From JBJXHN01 sp046233135 (GTDB lineage Bacteria; Pseudomonadota; Alphaproteobacteria; Rhodospirillales; Rhodospirillaceae), in the NCBI GenBank assembly GCA_046233135.1, contig JBJXHN010000014.1, positions 1 through 29,797 on the forward strand: DNA of 29,797 nucleotides. Reading direction: 5' to 3'. Each line of letters opens with the position of its first letter. The first letter of the stretch is position 1. The position numbers were made by a program, and so were the translations under genes. The notes beneath the pieces are model-generated. The model was not told the DNA's origin. It did no database searches and saw only the letters and a list, made by a program, of their open reading frames with translations. Below are positions 1 through 7,494 of the stretch, one piece after another.

Positions 1-435
1 GACAGCCTTTGTCCTGGATGCCCTGGAACAGGCTCTCCACGACCGGCAGCCCCACCGCGATGCGGGGCTGGTCCATCACAGCGACAGGGGGAGCCAGTAT
101 GTGTCGATCAAATATACCGAGCGTCTGGCCGACGCCGGGATCGAACCATCCGTGGGAAGCGTCGGCGATCGCTACGATAACGCCTTGGCCGAGACGATCA
201 ATGGCCTCTACAAGACCGAGGTCATTCGCCGGAAAGGACCCTGGAGAAACCTGGAAGACGTGGAATTCGCCACTCTCGAATGGGTGGACTGGTTCAACAA
301 TCGCCGACTGCTCTCCTCGATCGGGAACATTCCCCCCGCCGAGGCCGAAGCACGCTATTATCAGGCCTTGAGGGAGACCTTACTGGCCGCGTAAGACGCA
401 CACTTCAATGCCTCCGGCAATCACGGGGCGGTTCA
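1..435 (+). mobile_element. IS3-family element copy A, 3' part
   Basis: This is the right-hand part of an insertion sequence cut by the window edge. It holds the end of a transposase gene and finishes in a terminal inverted repeat at 411-435. The same repeat recurs at 14581-14605, 15441-15466 and 29477-29501. Orientation is opposite to copies B and C. The element abuts the end of the TetR gene exactly, so that gene's stop codon lies inside the repeat. The left end is not visible. Confidence 0.85.
2..394 (+). CDS. IS3-family transposase OrfB (integrase core), 5'-truncated by window edge
   Basis: This is the C-terminal part of a DDE/integrase-core transposase that cuts and joins the ends of its own IS. 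Reading frame 2 is open from the first bases, and the gene continues to the left of the window. Visible landmarks are HHSDRGSQY (second catalytic Asp), NALAETINGLYKTEV (catalytic Glu) and the typical tail LEWVDWFNNRRLLSSIG. The tail frame is intact here (PPAEAEARYYQALRETLLAA), unlike copy B, where one C is missing from a C run. Of the three copies this is the only one whose visible catalytic core and frame are undamaged. Whether the whole gene is intact cannot be seen. Confidence 0.85.
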   Translation, partial: TAFVLDALEQALHDRQPHRDAGLVHHSDRGSQYVSIKYTERLADAGIEPSVGSVGDRYDNALAETINGLYKTEVIRRKGPWRNLEDVEFATLEWVDWFNNRRLLSSIGNIPPAEAEARYYQALRETLLAA

Positions 436-1086
436 GTCTCCATCCATTTCCATCACCGGTAGGGGACAGTTGACCAATTGGGTAATTTCCGCCTCGGGAA
501 CGCCCAATATACGCAAGGCCACGCCAGAGATACGCTCAGGCGCCCCTTCCTCCGGCAAGTCACCTTCCAGCAGCGCGGTGACCAAGAAAAGCATAGCCCC
601 ACCAACCGCATAGGTTGCCGTGCCGGAATCCATGATCAGCAAGCGACCGGATTTTTCGACCCTGTGGATGTCACGGAAAAGGCGCGGAAACAAGCCGACC
701 CGCTTGTATCCAGGAACCATGCTGACCCGTACGATGAACTTGGCCCATTCCGGCTTATGAATGATAATATTGACAAAAAGCCGCAGGGCCACGGCAAGGG
801 CCTGCACCGGGTCGTCAATGGCGCTAATTGTCACATCGATCCGATCTCCAATGCGCTCAAACAAAACATCCGTGGCTGCGGAAAGTATTTCATCCTTCGA
901 TGAAAAGTAATTGTAAAACGACCCAAATCCGAGGTCGGCCGTCTCCGTGATATCGTTGATCGTCGCTGCGTCGGCACCTTTCTGCGCCATCACCAGCAAT
1001 GCCGCGTCGATCAGGCGTCCCCGAGTTTTCTGCCTTTGGCGACCATTGCGGTTGGGGCGAATTTTGTCAGAGGCAACCTCCGTCAT
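433..1086 (-). CDS. TetR/AcrR-family transcriptional regulator
   Basis: This is a DNA-binding repressor of about 217 residues, normal for TetR. The N-terminal helix-turn-helix is clear, with residues about 20-65 including TINDITETADLGFGSFYNYF and a following KDEIL helix. The C-terminal ligand-binding domain is not family-specific to me. I chose ATG at 1086 because AAGGAA lies just upstream on the minus strand; an in-frame ATG at 1146 would add 20 unconvincing residues. It lies 76 bases downstream of the acyl-CoA synthetase on the same strand and is probably co-transcribed with it. A likely role is ligand-responsive control of the synthetase and the divergent dioxygenase/Mo-enzyme run, which is inference from position. 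The stop codon TGA at 435-433 is the first three bases of the adjoining IS end, so the native C-terminus may have been trimmed by a few residues. Confidence 0.85.
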   Translation of the reverse strand: MTEVASDKIRPNRNGRQRQKTRGRLIDAALLVMAQKGADAATINDITETADLGFGSFYNYFSSKDEILSAATDVLFERIGDRIDVTISAIDDPVQALAVALRLFVNIIIHKPEWAKFIVRVSMVPGYKRVGLFPRLFRDIHRVEKSGRLLIMDSGTATYAVGGAMLFLVTALLEGDLPEEGAPERISGVALRILGVPEAEITQLVNCPLPVMEMDGD

Positions 1087-1162
1087 TTTCCATTCCTTCG
1101 CAAATTTTAACGAGATGACCAGACGTTGCATCAATCCAACGACCAAGGCAACGCCTCACTCG

Positions 1163-3079
1163 TCATTCTCGCCAATCGACGGTGTACTTGAACGGGAAGC
1201 TCCCCATAACCGCGTGTGCGGCCGCTTCGGACTGTTCTCTATCCAGGACGACGGTGACGAGCGTTCCCTTTTCAGGCACATCGGCCACTCCGACCTTGAC
1301 GATGGCGAGGCCGCCCTTTTCCAAGGCATCCGCAATGGCTTCGCGGATTTCTTGGTGCTTTAGCGCCGGCTTGAAGATCTTCCCCACTCCAGTGAGTGGA
1401 ATTTGATCGACAATACGGATGCGCTTGGGCAGTGCCGCCCGCTCGCCAATGCGGGAGCGCAGAAATTCAGCAAGCTCTTCTTCCGTAGCCACACTTCCCG
1501 ACTTCAACTGAACATAGACCACCGGCAACTCGCCCGCATAGGTGTCGGGACGTCCGACCGCAGCGACAATCTGCACGGCTGGATGCTGATGCAACGGCTC
1601 CTCGATGGTCGCTGGGTCGATATTGTGGCCGCCGCGAATGATCAGCTCTTTTCGTCGCCCGGTCAGCCAAAAATAGCCCGCGGCGTCCTGGCGCCCCAAG
1701 TCACCGGTGTTGAGCCACCGGCGACCGTCACCGCAATCCAGCCAAATTTCTTCATTGTGCGCCGCGGACAGATAGCCCTCAAACACATTCGGGCCGGCTA
1801 TGATCAGCGCCCCCACCTCGTCGATTGCGCAATCACGCTCGTAACGACCAGAATCATCGAGCATGACTGCCTTCATATCCTGGCCGGGCAACCGCATGCC
1901 AATCGAACCAACCCGGCGCTCGCCACTGGCGGGATTGACACTGCTGACGCAGGTACCTTCGGTCAGGCCATATCCTTCCAATATCTTGAGTCCGGTCCGC
2001 TCCTGAAAGAGTCGGAAAACCTCGACCGGCATGGGGGCGGCACCGCAGATACCGTACTGAAGAGAGCTGACGTCATGCTCACCGACCGGGTACTGCATCA
2101 ACCCCGCGTAAAGGGTTGGCACGGCGCTGAAGAAGTTGATTTTATGCTGCTCGACGATCTCCCAGAATTTTGCCACCACGCCGTCGCCGCGATAGCCCTG
2201 GGGCGTGCCGAGCACCACATGGGCACCAACCGAAAATGGCAGCAACCCAGTCACCGTGACGCCGTTCACATGGAACAGCGGCAGACCGCAGAAAAGGTTC
2301 ACACCCGGACCAATGGCATCTCCCAGGAACCGGGCCAGACTCCACGCGTTGGCGACCTCGTTCCCGTGACGGCGAATAGCGATCTTCGGCAACCCCGTGG
2401 TGCCGCCGGTACAGAAGTACGATGACCGCTCATCGGCCGTGACCTTTCGGCTGAAGCAGAATTCGTCAGCGGGCTCGCGGTATAGCAATGTCCAAAAATC
2501 ATGGACCCCCACATGCGCCGGAACCATTGCCCGGAGGTTCCCGTCGATTATCCGCGGTTCGCTTTCCCCAGGCAGTCGGCTGCGCAGGTTGACCAAAACC
2601 AAGTGCTCGATACACGGCGCCTCGTCCAGGATCGCCTGAACCCGGGACCACGGATCGCCCCCCGGGACCGGCGCCACCATCACCAGCACCTTTGTCTTGG
2701 CCGCACTTAACAAGGTGCCAAGAGCCGACGCCTCAAGCAACGGGTTGAACGCGGCGACAACACCTGCCGCCTGCCCCCCCCAGATGGTGAAATGAGTTTC
2801 GGGCAGATTAGGCAGGACATAGGAAATCACGTCCGTTGAACCGACGCCCAGCTTGTGAAAGGCGTTGGCCGCCTGGGTGATTCGCCGCATCAATTCGCGG
2901 TAAGTCCAGACCTCGGTGTCCCGATGCCTCTCGGCGGACAGGAAAAACGACAACGCAGGAGCGTCCGGGTTAATGGCCGCGCCACGCGCGATGGCATCGT
3001 AGGTGTTAGCGGGCAAATCGCCCGTCTCCCCATCAGCCTTGATGCCCAACATACCCGAGAGGGTCGCAACTCCCGTCAT
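1163..3079 (-). CDS. Acyl-CoA synthetase (AMP-forming, ANL superfamily)
   Basis: It activates a carboxylic acid to its CoA thioester through an acyl-adenylate, feeding beta-oxidation. The 638-residue protein has the full motif set: P-loop CTGGTTGLPK at about 223-232, GYGLTEG at about 369-375, the TGD aspartate at about 460, TGRRKELIIRGG at about 473-484, and the A10 lysine in GVGK at about 567. About 70 residues follow that lysine, longer than a minimal ANL C-domain; this tail (about 588-638) has no motif I recognise. The start ATG at 3079 has a G-rich Shine-Dalgarno-like stretch and overlaps the stop of a possible 45-residue leader ORF. It diverges from the dioxygenase/Mo-enzyme genes and is followed by tetR. 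The substrate could be a fatty acid or an aromatic or alicyclic acid; sequence alone does not decide. Confidence 0.9.
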   Translation of the reverse strand: MTGVATLSGMLGIKADGETGDLPANTYDAIARGAAINPDAPALSFFLSAERHRDTEVWTYRELMRRITQAANAFHKLGVGSTDVISYVLPNLPETHFTIWGGQAAGVVAAFNPLLEASALGTLLSAAKTKVLVMVAPVPGGDPWSRVQAILDEAPCIEHLVLVNLRSRLPGESEPRIIDGNLRAMVPAHVGVHDFWTLLYREPADEFCFSRKVTADERSSYFCTGGTTGLPKIAIRRHGNEVANAWSLARFLGDAIGPGVNLFCGLPLFHVNGVTVTGLLPFSVGAHVVLGTPQGYRGDGVVAKFWEIVEQHKINFFSAVPTLYAGLMQYPVGEHDVSSLQYGICGAAPMPVEVFRLFQERTGLKILEGYGLTEGTCVSSVNPASGERRVGSIGMRLPGQDMKAVMLDDSGRYERDCAIDEVGALIIAGPNVFEGYLSAAHNEEIWLDCGDGRRWLNTGDLGRQDAAGYFWLTGRRKELIIRGGHNIDPATIEEPLHQHPAVQIVAAVGRPDTYAGELPVVYVQLKSGSVATEEELAEFLRSRIGERAALPKRIRIVDQIPLTGVGKIFKPALKHQEIREAIADALEKGGLAIVKVGVADVPEKGTLVTVVLDREQSEAAAHAVMGSFPFKYTVDWRE

Positions 3080-3213
3080 GGCCGGTCCCCCACGAGGTGA
3101 CGCGACGGATGCAGCGTCCCGAGCCTTAGCGACTTTGCGCTCAGCGGCACAGTGCCGCGCGCGTTCCCGGTCCCGATGGAAGCCGGGATGTCCTTAAACC
3201 ACACCATTTGCAT
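3076..3213 (-). CDS. Possible 45-residue leader ORF coupled to the acyl-CoA synthetase
   Basis: A small ORF begins at ATG 3213 (second in-frame ATG at 3207), preceded by AGGAAA at short spacing. Its TGA stop overlaps the ATG of the synthetase as ATGA, the classic arrangement for translational coupling. The product (MQMVWFKDIPASIG...) has no signal peptide, membrane segment or family motif that I recognise, and its composition is not clearly protein-like. It may be a translated leader, a decayed gene fragment, or chance. Confidence 0.3.
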   Translation of the reverse strand: MQMVWFKDIPASIGTGNARGTVPLSAKSLRLGTLHPSRHLVGDRP

Positions 3214-3305
3214 GTTTCCTACACCCCTAGATTGTATCTCGGCCCTCGCTCCCATGGATGGGAAAGGACCGCATGCGGATTAGACATACCAGACGCGCAT
3301 ATACA

Positions 3306-3334
3306 TTGACAATACGATCAAGTTTGATGAATCT
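3306..3334 (+). promoter_or_regulatory. Candidate sigma-70 promoter for the dioxygenase/Mo-enzyme run
   Basis: A perfect -35 hexamer TTGACA lies at 3306-3311 in an AT-rich stretch. At 17-base spacing the -10 position reads GAATCT (3329-3334), a poor match, so the exact -10 is uncertain. The site is about 145 bases upstream of the dioxygenase start and overlaps the repeated half-sites described separately. Confidence 0.3.
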
Positions 3335-3339
3335 ATCAA
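3317..3339. promoter_or_regulatory. Candidate operator with three ATCAA/TTGAT half-sites
   Basis: ATCAA (3317-3321), TTGAT (3324-3328) and ATCAA (3335-3339) form two overlapping inverted repeats, with 2-base and 6-base spacers. They sit between the candidate -35 and the presumed start of transcription, as expected for a repressor such as the TetR protein encoded at the end of the divergent unit. The assignment to that regulator is inference. Confidence 0.35.
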
Positions 3340-3477
3340 TCACGCCATGGGTTGGCGCTCATGCGGACGCGGGCGGTGGCATGAATCCGGGGTCTCCTCC
3401 TCCGGTTTCCGCCATCGCCCCACCGCTCAAAAACATTCAGGTGCGGCAAGATCCCGCACCGAACCTGGGAGGTTCTT

Positions 3478-4392
3478 ATGCTGATTGACGACATCGAGTA
3501 CGTAATTTTCCGCCATCCAGACCTGGATGCCGCCCGCGCATTCATGGTTGATTACGGACTCCTGGAACTGCAGCAAGATGTCGGAAGCCTCTACTTGCGC
3601 AGCTATGGCGACGCCCCTTTCTCCTATGTCTCGACCAAGGGCGAGGCGGCTTTTATCGGCCTCGGCTTCCGCGTCGCCTCGCGGGAAGCGCTGGACCGGC
3701 TGGCGGTCCAATTCGGCACCGCCATCGCGGAATGCCCTCATCCGGGTGGTGGCCAGTATGTCGTCGCCGCCGACCCTGATGGCCGGCGGCTTGAGTTCGT
3801 CTTTGGCGCCCAGCGGCTTGCCCCGGTCCCCGCGGGCGGCGCGCCGATCGCCTGGAACGACGCCCACGCAAAGAACCGTCTGGGAAAATTCCAGCGTCCC
3901 ACCCATGGGCCATCCCACATCATGCGGTTTGGCCATGCCGCCCTCTTCTCCCCCACCCCGAAGGAAATGATCGCCTGGTACAGCGAGACCCTGGGCATGA
4001 AGCCGGCGGAATTGATCCATCAGGGCGAGGAGACCAACGTCTTGGCCGCGTTCATGCACCTCGACAAGGGGTTGGAATGGACTGACCACCACACACTGGC
4101 CATCGTCGGCGCCAAGGACCCCGGCCTGGATCATGCGTCTTTCGAGTGCCGTGACTTCGACGACCTGGGCATGGGCTATCAGGCCATGGCCGACAAGGGC
4201 TACAAGCACCGTTGGGGCATCGGCCGCCATTTCCATGGCAGCCAGGTTTTTGATTACTGGACCGATCCCGCCGGATTTCACATGGAGCACTTTGTCGACG
4301 GCGACTTGGTCAATTCCGAATCCCCGACCCAGAACTATCCGTTCGGACGAGACACCCTGTTGCAGTGGGGTCCGGCCTTTCCCGGCCTCTAA
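3478..4392 (+). CDS. Type I extradiol (VOC) ring-cleavage dioxygenase
   Basis: It probably opens a catechol-type ring next to the hydroxyls using Fe(II) or Mn(II) and O2. The 304-residue protein has two VOC modules. The C-terminal module carries a complete metal triad: His153 (FGHAALF), His219 (LDHASFE) and Glu270 (FHMEHF). It also has the second-sphere catalytic residues known from BphC-type enzymes: the HH pair at 204-205 (TDHHTLAIVG) and Tyr260 (GSQVFDYWTDP). The N-terminal module lacks the triad, as usual. The start ATG at 3478 follows GGGAGG closely. It is the first gene of a rightward run, 113 bases before the Mo enzyme. A second dioxygenase of the same layout lies at 18685-19602. The exact catechol substrate is unknown. 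Confidence 0.88.
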   Translation: MLIDDIEYVIFRHPDLDAARAFMVDYGLLELQQDVGSLYLRSYGDAPFSYVSTKGEAAFIGLGFRVASREALDRLAVQFGTAIAECPHPGGGQYVVAADPDGRRLEFVFGAQRLAPVPAGGAPIAWNDAHAKNRLGKFQRPTHGPSHIMRFGHAALFSPTPKEMIAWYSETLGMKPAELIHQGEETNVLAAFMHLDKGLEWTDHHTLAIVGAKDPGLDHASFECRDFDDLGMGYQAMADKGYKHRWGIGRHFHGSQVFDYWTDPAGFHMEHFVDGDLVNSESPTQNYPFGRDTLLQWGPAFPGL

Positions 4393-4505
4393 ACCCGCGC
4401 AGGTCTGCTGAGCCGTAATTCCCCTGTCCTACTCTCGGGAACGGGGCAAACGGGCGGGTGCGTCCAAATCGCGCCCGTCAGCAACACACCATCTCGGATG
4501 GAACG

Positions 4506-7484
4506 ATGAAGCGAAAAGTTCTCAAAGCCATTCTTTTTGCGCTCCCCAAGGTGCTGGCCATCACGGCGCGCCGCTTCCCGGCCTATGGCGAACGCCTGCG
4601 GCAACGCAATCTGGTGGCTTGGATCGGGTTGATGGACGGCAGCATTGGCCGGACCATCGAGTTCAGGAACGGTCGCGTGTGCTCGCGTGCTCGCAACCAT
4701 CCACGGCCCGACGTGCGTATTTCGTTCAAGGATGTGGCGACCGCACTGAAGTTCATGGCCCTCAAGCCCGACCAGGGCGAGATCGTTCACGCCGCCAAAA
4801 ACTTCAAGGTGGTGAGCGAAGGCGACGACGGGTTGGTGGTTTGGCTGACCCAAACCCTGAACATGATGAACACCGTCAGCCTGCCGATGGGCACGCCCAT
4901 GCGAGACGGCACGCGCCGGTTCACCACGTGCACCAATGGCGGACCTTTGTTCGTCTACGTGAAGGATGGGCGCATTGTTCGCGTCACTCCCCTCGAACTG
5001 ACCGACGCCGATCCGGCCAGTTGGGCGCTCGAGGCACGTGGCCGCCGCTTCACCCCGCCGCGGCGGGCCCTGGTGGCGCCGCACGCGCTGACGCTGAAGT
5101 CGCTGGTCTATTCCGACAAGCGCATCCTTCACCCGCTGAAGCGCGTCGACTTCGATCCCGATGGCGAACGCAATCCCCAAAATCGCGGCAAGTCCGGTTA
5201 TGTCCAGATCAGCTGGGACGAGGCCTTCGACATCGTCGCCAAGGAGATCAACCGCCAGAAGCGCGTTCACGGCCCCGGCTCGATCACCTTTCCCATGTCG
5301 TCCCACCATCAGTGGGGCAACGTCGGCTATTACCTCAGCGCGTTGATGCGCTTTGCCAATCTGATCGGGTTCACCCGCGTGGCAGCCAACCCGGATAGCT
5401 GGGAAGGATGGTACTGGGGCGCCATGCACCATTTCGGTAATTCCATGCGCGTCGGCGTCCCGGCCGGCTACGGCGGCGTCGAGGACTGCCTCAAGGAAGC
5501 CGACATGGTGGTCTTCTGGTCATGCGACCCGGAAAGCACCAATGGCGCCTATGCCGGCTTCGAGGGAACACCGCGCCGCCTGTGGGCTAAGGAATTGGGC
5601 ATCGACTTCGTCCACATCGACCCCCATTGCAATCCAACGGTCCAATTGCTGGGCGGGCGCTGGATCCCGATCCGCCCGCAAACGGATACCGCCTTGGCCG
5701 CCGCCATCATGCACGTTTGGGCGGTGGAAGATTTGTACGACAAGGAATATGTCGCCGCCCGCACGACCGGCTTCGAACAATGGAAGGCCTATCTTCTCGG
5801 CGAAACCGACGGTATTCCCAAAACGCCGGAATGGCAGGAGCAGGAAACCGGCGTCCCGGCCAAGGACGTGCGCGCCCTCGCCCGCCTATGGGGCGGGCGC
5901 AAGACCTATCTGGCCGTGGGCATGACGGGTGCGGGCTTCGGCGGGGCCGGGCGCGGGGCGACGGGGCAGCAATGGGCCCGAAGCATGATCATGATGATGG
6001 CCATGCAGGGCTGGGGCAAACCCGGCGTCAATTTCGGCGGTCTGCAGGTCGGTGTCCCCCACGATCTCCACTTCTATTTTCCTGGCTATGCGGATGGCGG
6101 CATTTCTGGCGAGCTGATATGGACCGGCAACGCGGTGAATAACTATCAGCGCATGCCGCACATCCTGACCATGAACCCGGTCAAGCAGATGGTCCCACGG
6201 CAGCAATTGCCCGACGCCATCCTCAACGGCCACGCTACCGGCTACGTTTGGGATGGCTTATCGCAAGAGGCACAGTTCGCACCGTTCACCTATCCCATGC
6301 CCGGTTATTCGCCGATCCACATGATTTACCGCTACGGCGGTTCGTCGTTCAGCACCGTGACGAAGTCGGGACGTTGGGTGGACGCCTATCGGCACGACAG
6401 TATCGAATTCGTGGTCAATCAGTCCATCTGGATGGAAGGAGAAGCCAACTTTGCCGATGTCATCCTGCCGGCCTGCACGCAACTGGAACGTTGGGACGTT
6501 GGTGAATGGGCCAATTCCGGAGGCTATGCCCACCACGGCTATGGATTGGTCAACCACCGGACCATCACGCTGCAGCATAAATGCATCGAGCCCTTGGGTG
6601 AGTCGCGCTCCGATTACGACATCTTCACCGGCATTCTGACTCGGCTGGGGCTCGGCGCCGTTTTCACCGAAGGCTGCGGCGAGTTGGACTGGGTCAAGCG
6701 TGTCTTCGAGTCGTCCGATCTGCCCACCCAGGTATCCTGGCGCGAATTCTGTCGCAAGGGCTACTTCATCGTGCCGCCGGAAACGTCGGGGGCACAGCTG
6801 CCGGTGGACATGCGTTGGTTCGCCGAAGGCCGCCGCAAGGATATTCCCGAACCGCTGCCGCTGCCATCCCAATACGCGGAACGATTCGGTGAGGGCCTGC
6901 AGACCCCTAGCGGCAAGATCGAATTCGTGCCCGAACTGCTGAAGCGGCATACCGCTGACAATCCAGACCGGCCACCCGTCAACCACTATATCCCGTCCTG
7001 GGAGGGGCGGAACTCCGATCTTGCCCAGCGGTATCCGCTGCAAATGATTGCCACCCACAGCCGTTACAGCTTCCACACCAATAGCGACGGCAAGAATTCG
7101 GCGGTCAGCAGGATCGAGGATCACCGTACCCTGATCGCCGGACACCATTTCTGGCTTCTGCGACTTAATCCGGCGGACGCCCACACCCGAGGCATATCCC
7201 AGCGGGACCTAGTCAAAATTTACAACGATCGTGGCGCGGTTATTTGCGCCGCCGACATCTCGCCGCTGGTGACCGACGGCGTCGTCAAATCCTACGAAGC
7301 CAGCGCCGAGTTCAAGCTCATCGAGATTGACGGCGAAACGGTCGAAATCGGCGGCTGCCTGAACGTGCTTACCCCGGATCGCCCGCAAACCCGCGGCACC
7401 AGCAGCATGAGCCCCAATTCCTGCTTGGTGCAGGTCGAGAAATGGCGCGGGGCCGAAGCGTTCAAGCTCCGCCGTGCAGCGTGA
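4506..7484 (+). CDS. Molybdopterin hydroxylase/transhydroxylase large subunit with N-terminal SCP2-like domain
   Basis: This DMSO-reductase-superfamily Mo enzyme (about 992 residues) resembles the large subunit of pyrogallol-phloroglucinol transhydroxylase and of anaerobic resorcinol hydroxylase, which move or add ring hydroxyls without O2. The family core runs from about residue 140 to the end. SSHHQWGN gives His267 and NPDSWEG gives Asp297-Ser298-Trp299. These match in spacing the His144, Asp174 and Mo-ligand Ser175 that I recall for the Pelobacter enzyme. FYFPGYADGG at about 523-532 includes a candidate for its active-site Tyr404. No N-terminal [4Fe-4S] cysteine motif is present, as in that family. 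Unusually, about 130 residues precede the core and look like an SCP2/sterol-carrier domain (GRTIEFRNGR, PDVRISFKDVATAL). The start is ATG 4506; the upstream in-frame GTG at 4458 is less likely. The small subunit follows after 10 bases. No Tat signal is evident, so it is probably cytoplasmic. Confidence 0.88.
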   Translation: MKRKVLKAILFALPKVLAITARRFPAYGERLRQRNLVAWIGLMDGSIGRTIEFRNGRVCSRARNHPRPDVRISFKDVATALKFMALKPDQGEIVHAAKNFKVVSEGDDGLVVWLTQTLNMMNTVSLPMGTPMRDGTRRFTTCTNGGPLFVYVKDGRIVRVTPLELTDADPASWALEARGRRFTPPRRALVAPHALTLKSLVYSDKRILHPLKRVDFDPDGERNPQNRGKSGYVQISWDEAFDIVAKEINRQKRVHGPGSITFPMSSHHQWGNVGYYLSALMRFANLIGFTRVAANPDSWEGWYWGAMHHFGNSMRVGVPAGYGGVEDCLKEADMVVFWSCDPESTNGAYAGFEGTPRRLWAKELGIDFVHIDPHCNPTVQLLGGRWIPIRPQTDTALAAAIMHVWAVEDLYDKEYVAARTTGFEQWKAYLLGETDGIPKTPEWQEQETGVPAKDVRALARLWGGRKTYLAVGMTGAGFGGAGRGATGQQWARSMIMMMAMQGWGKPGVNFGGLQVGVPHDLHFYFPGYADGGISGELIWTGNAVNNYQRMPHILTMNPVKQMVPRQQLPDAILNGHATGYVWDGLSQEAQFAPFTYPMPGYSPIHMIYRYGGSSFSTVTKSGRWVDAYRHDSIEFVVNQSIWMEGEANFADVILPACTQLERWDVGEWANSGGYAHHGYGLVNHRTITLQHKCIEPLGESRSDYDIFTGILTRLGLGAVFTEGCGELDWVKRVFESSDLPTQVSWREFCRKGYFIVPPETSGAQLPVDMRWFAEGRRKDIPEPLPLPSQYAERFGEGLQTPSGKIEFVPELLKRHTADNPDRPPVNHYIPSWEGRNSDLAQRYPLQMIATHSRYSFHTNSDGKNSAVSRIEDHRTLIAGHHFWLLRLNPADAHTRGISQRDLVKIYNDRGAVICAADISPLVTDGVVKSYEASAEFKLIEIDGETVEIGGCLNVLTPDRPQTRGTSSMSPNSCLVQVEKWRGAEAFKLRRAA

Positions 7485-7494
7485 GGACCCGCAA

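Larger units (their letters stand above)
3080..3477. other. Divergent intergenic region between acyl-CoA synthetase and dioxygenase
   Basis: This 398-base control region separates the leftward synthetase-tetR unit from the rightward dioxygenase unit. Its right half is AT-rich compared with the surrounding genes. It contains a leftward -10-like box (TACAAT, plus-strand 3231-3236), a rightward TTGACA at 3306-3311, and three ATCAA/TTGAT half-sites at 3317-3339. Apart from the possible leader ORF on the minus strand, no gene is visible. Confidence 0.6.

Noticed and set aside
4451..4490. Inverted repeat ACGGGCG / CGCCCGT before the Mo large subunit, considered as a terminator or Mo riboswitch
   Set aside because: It has only a 7-base stem with no T run. 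The 113-base gap is too short and lacks the conserved structure of a Moco riboswitch that I could recognise.
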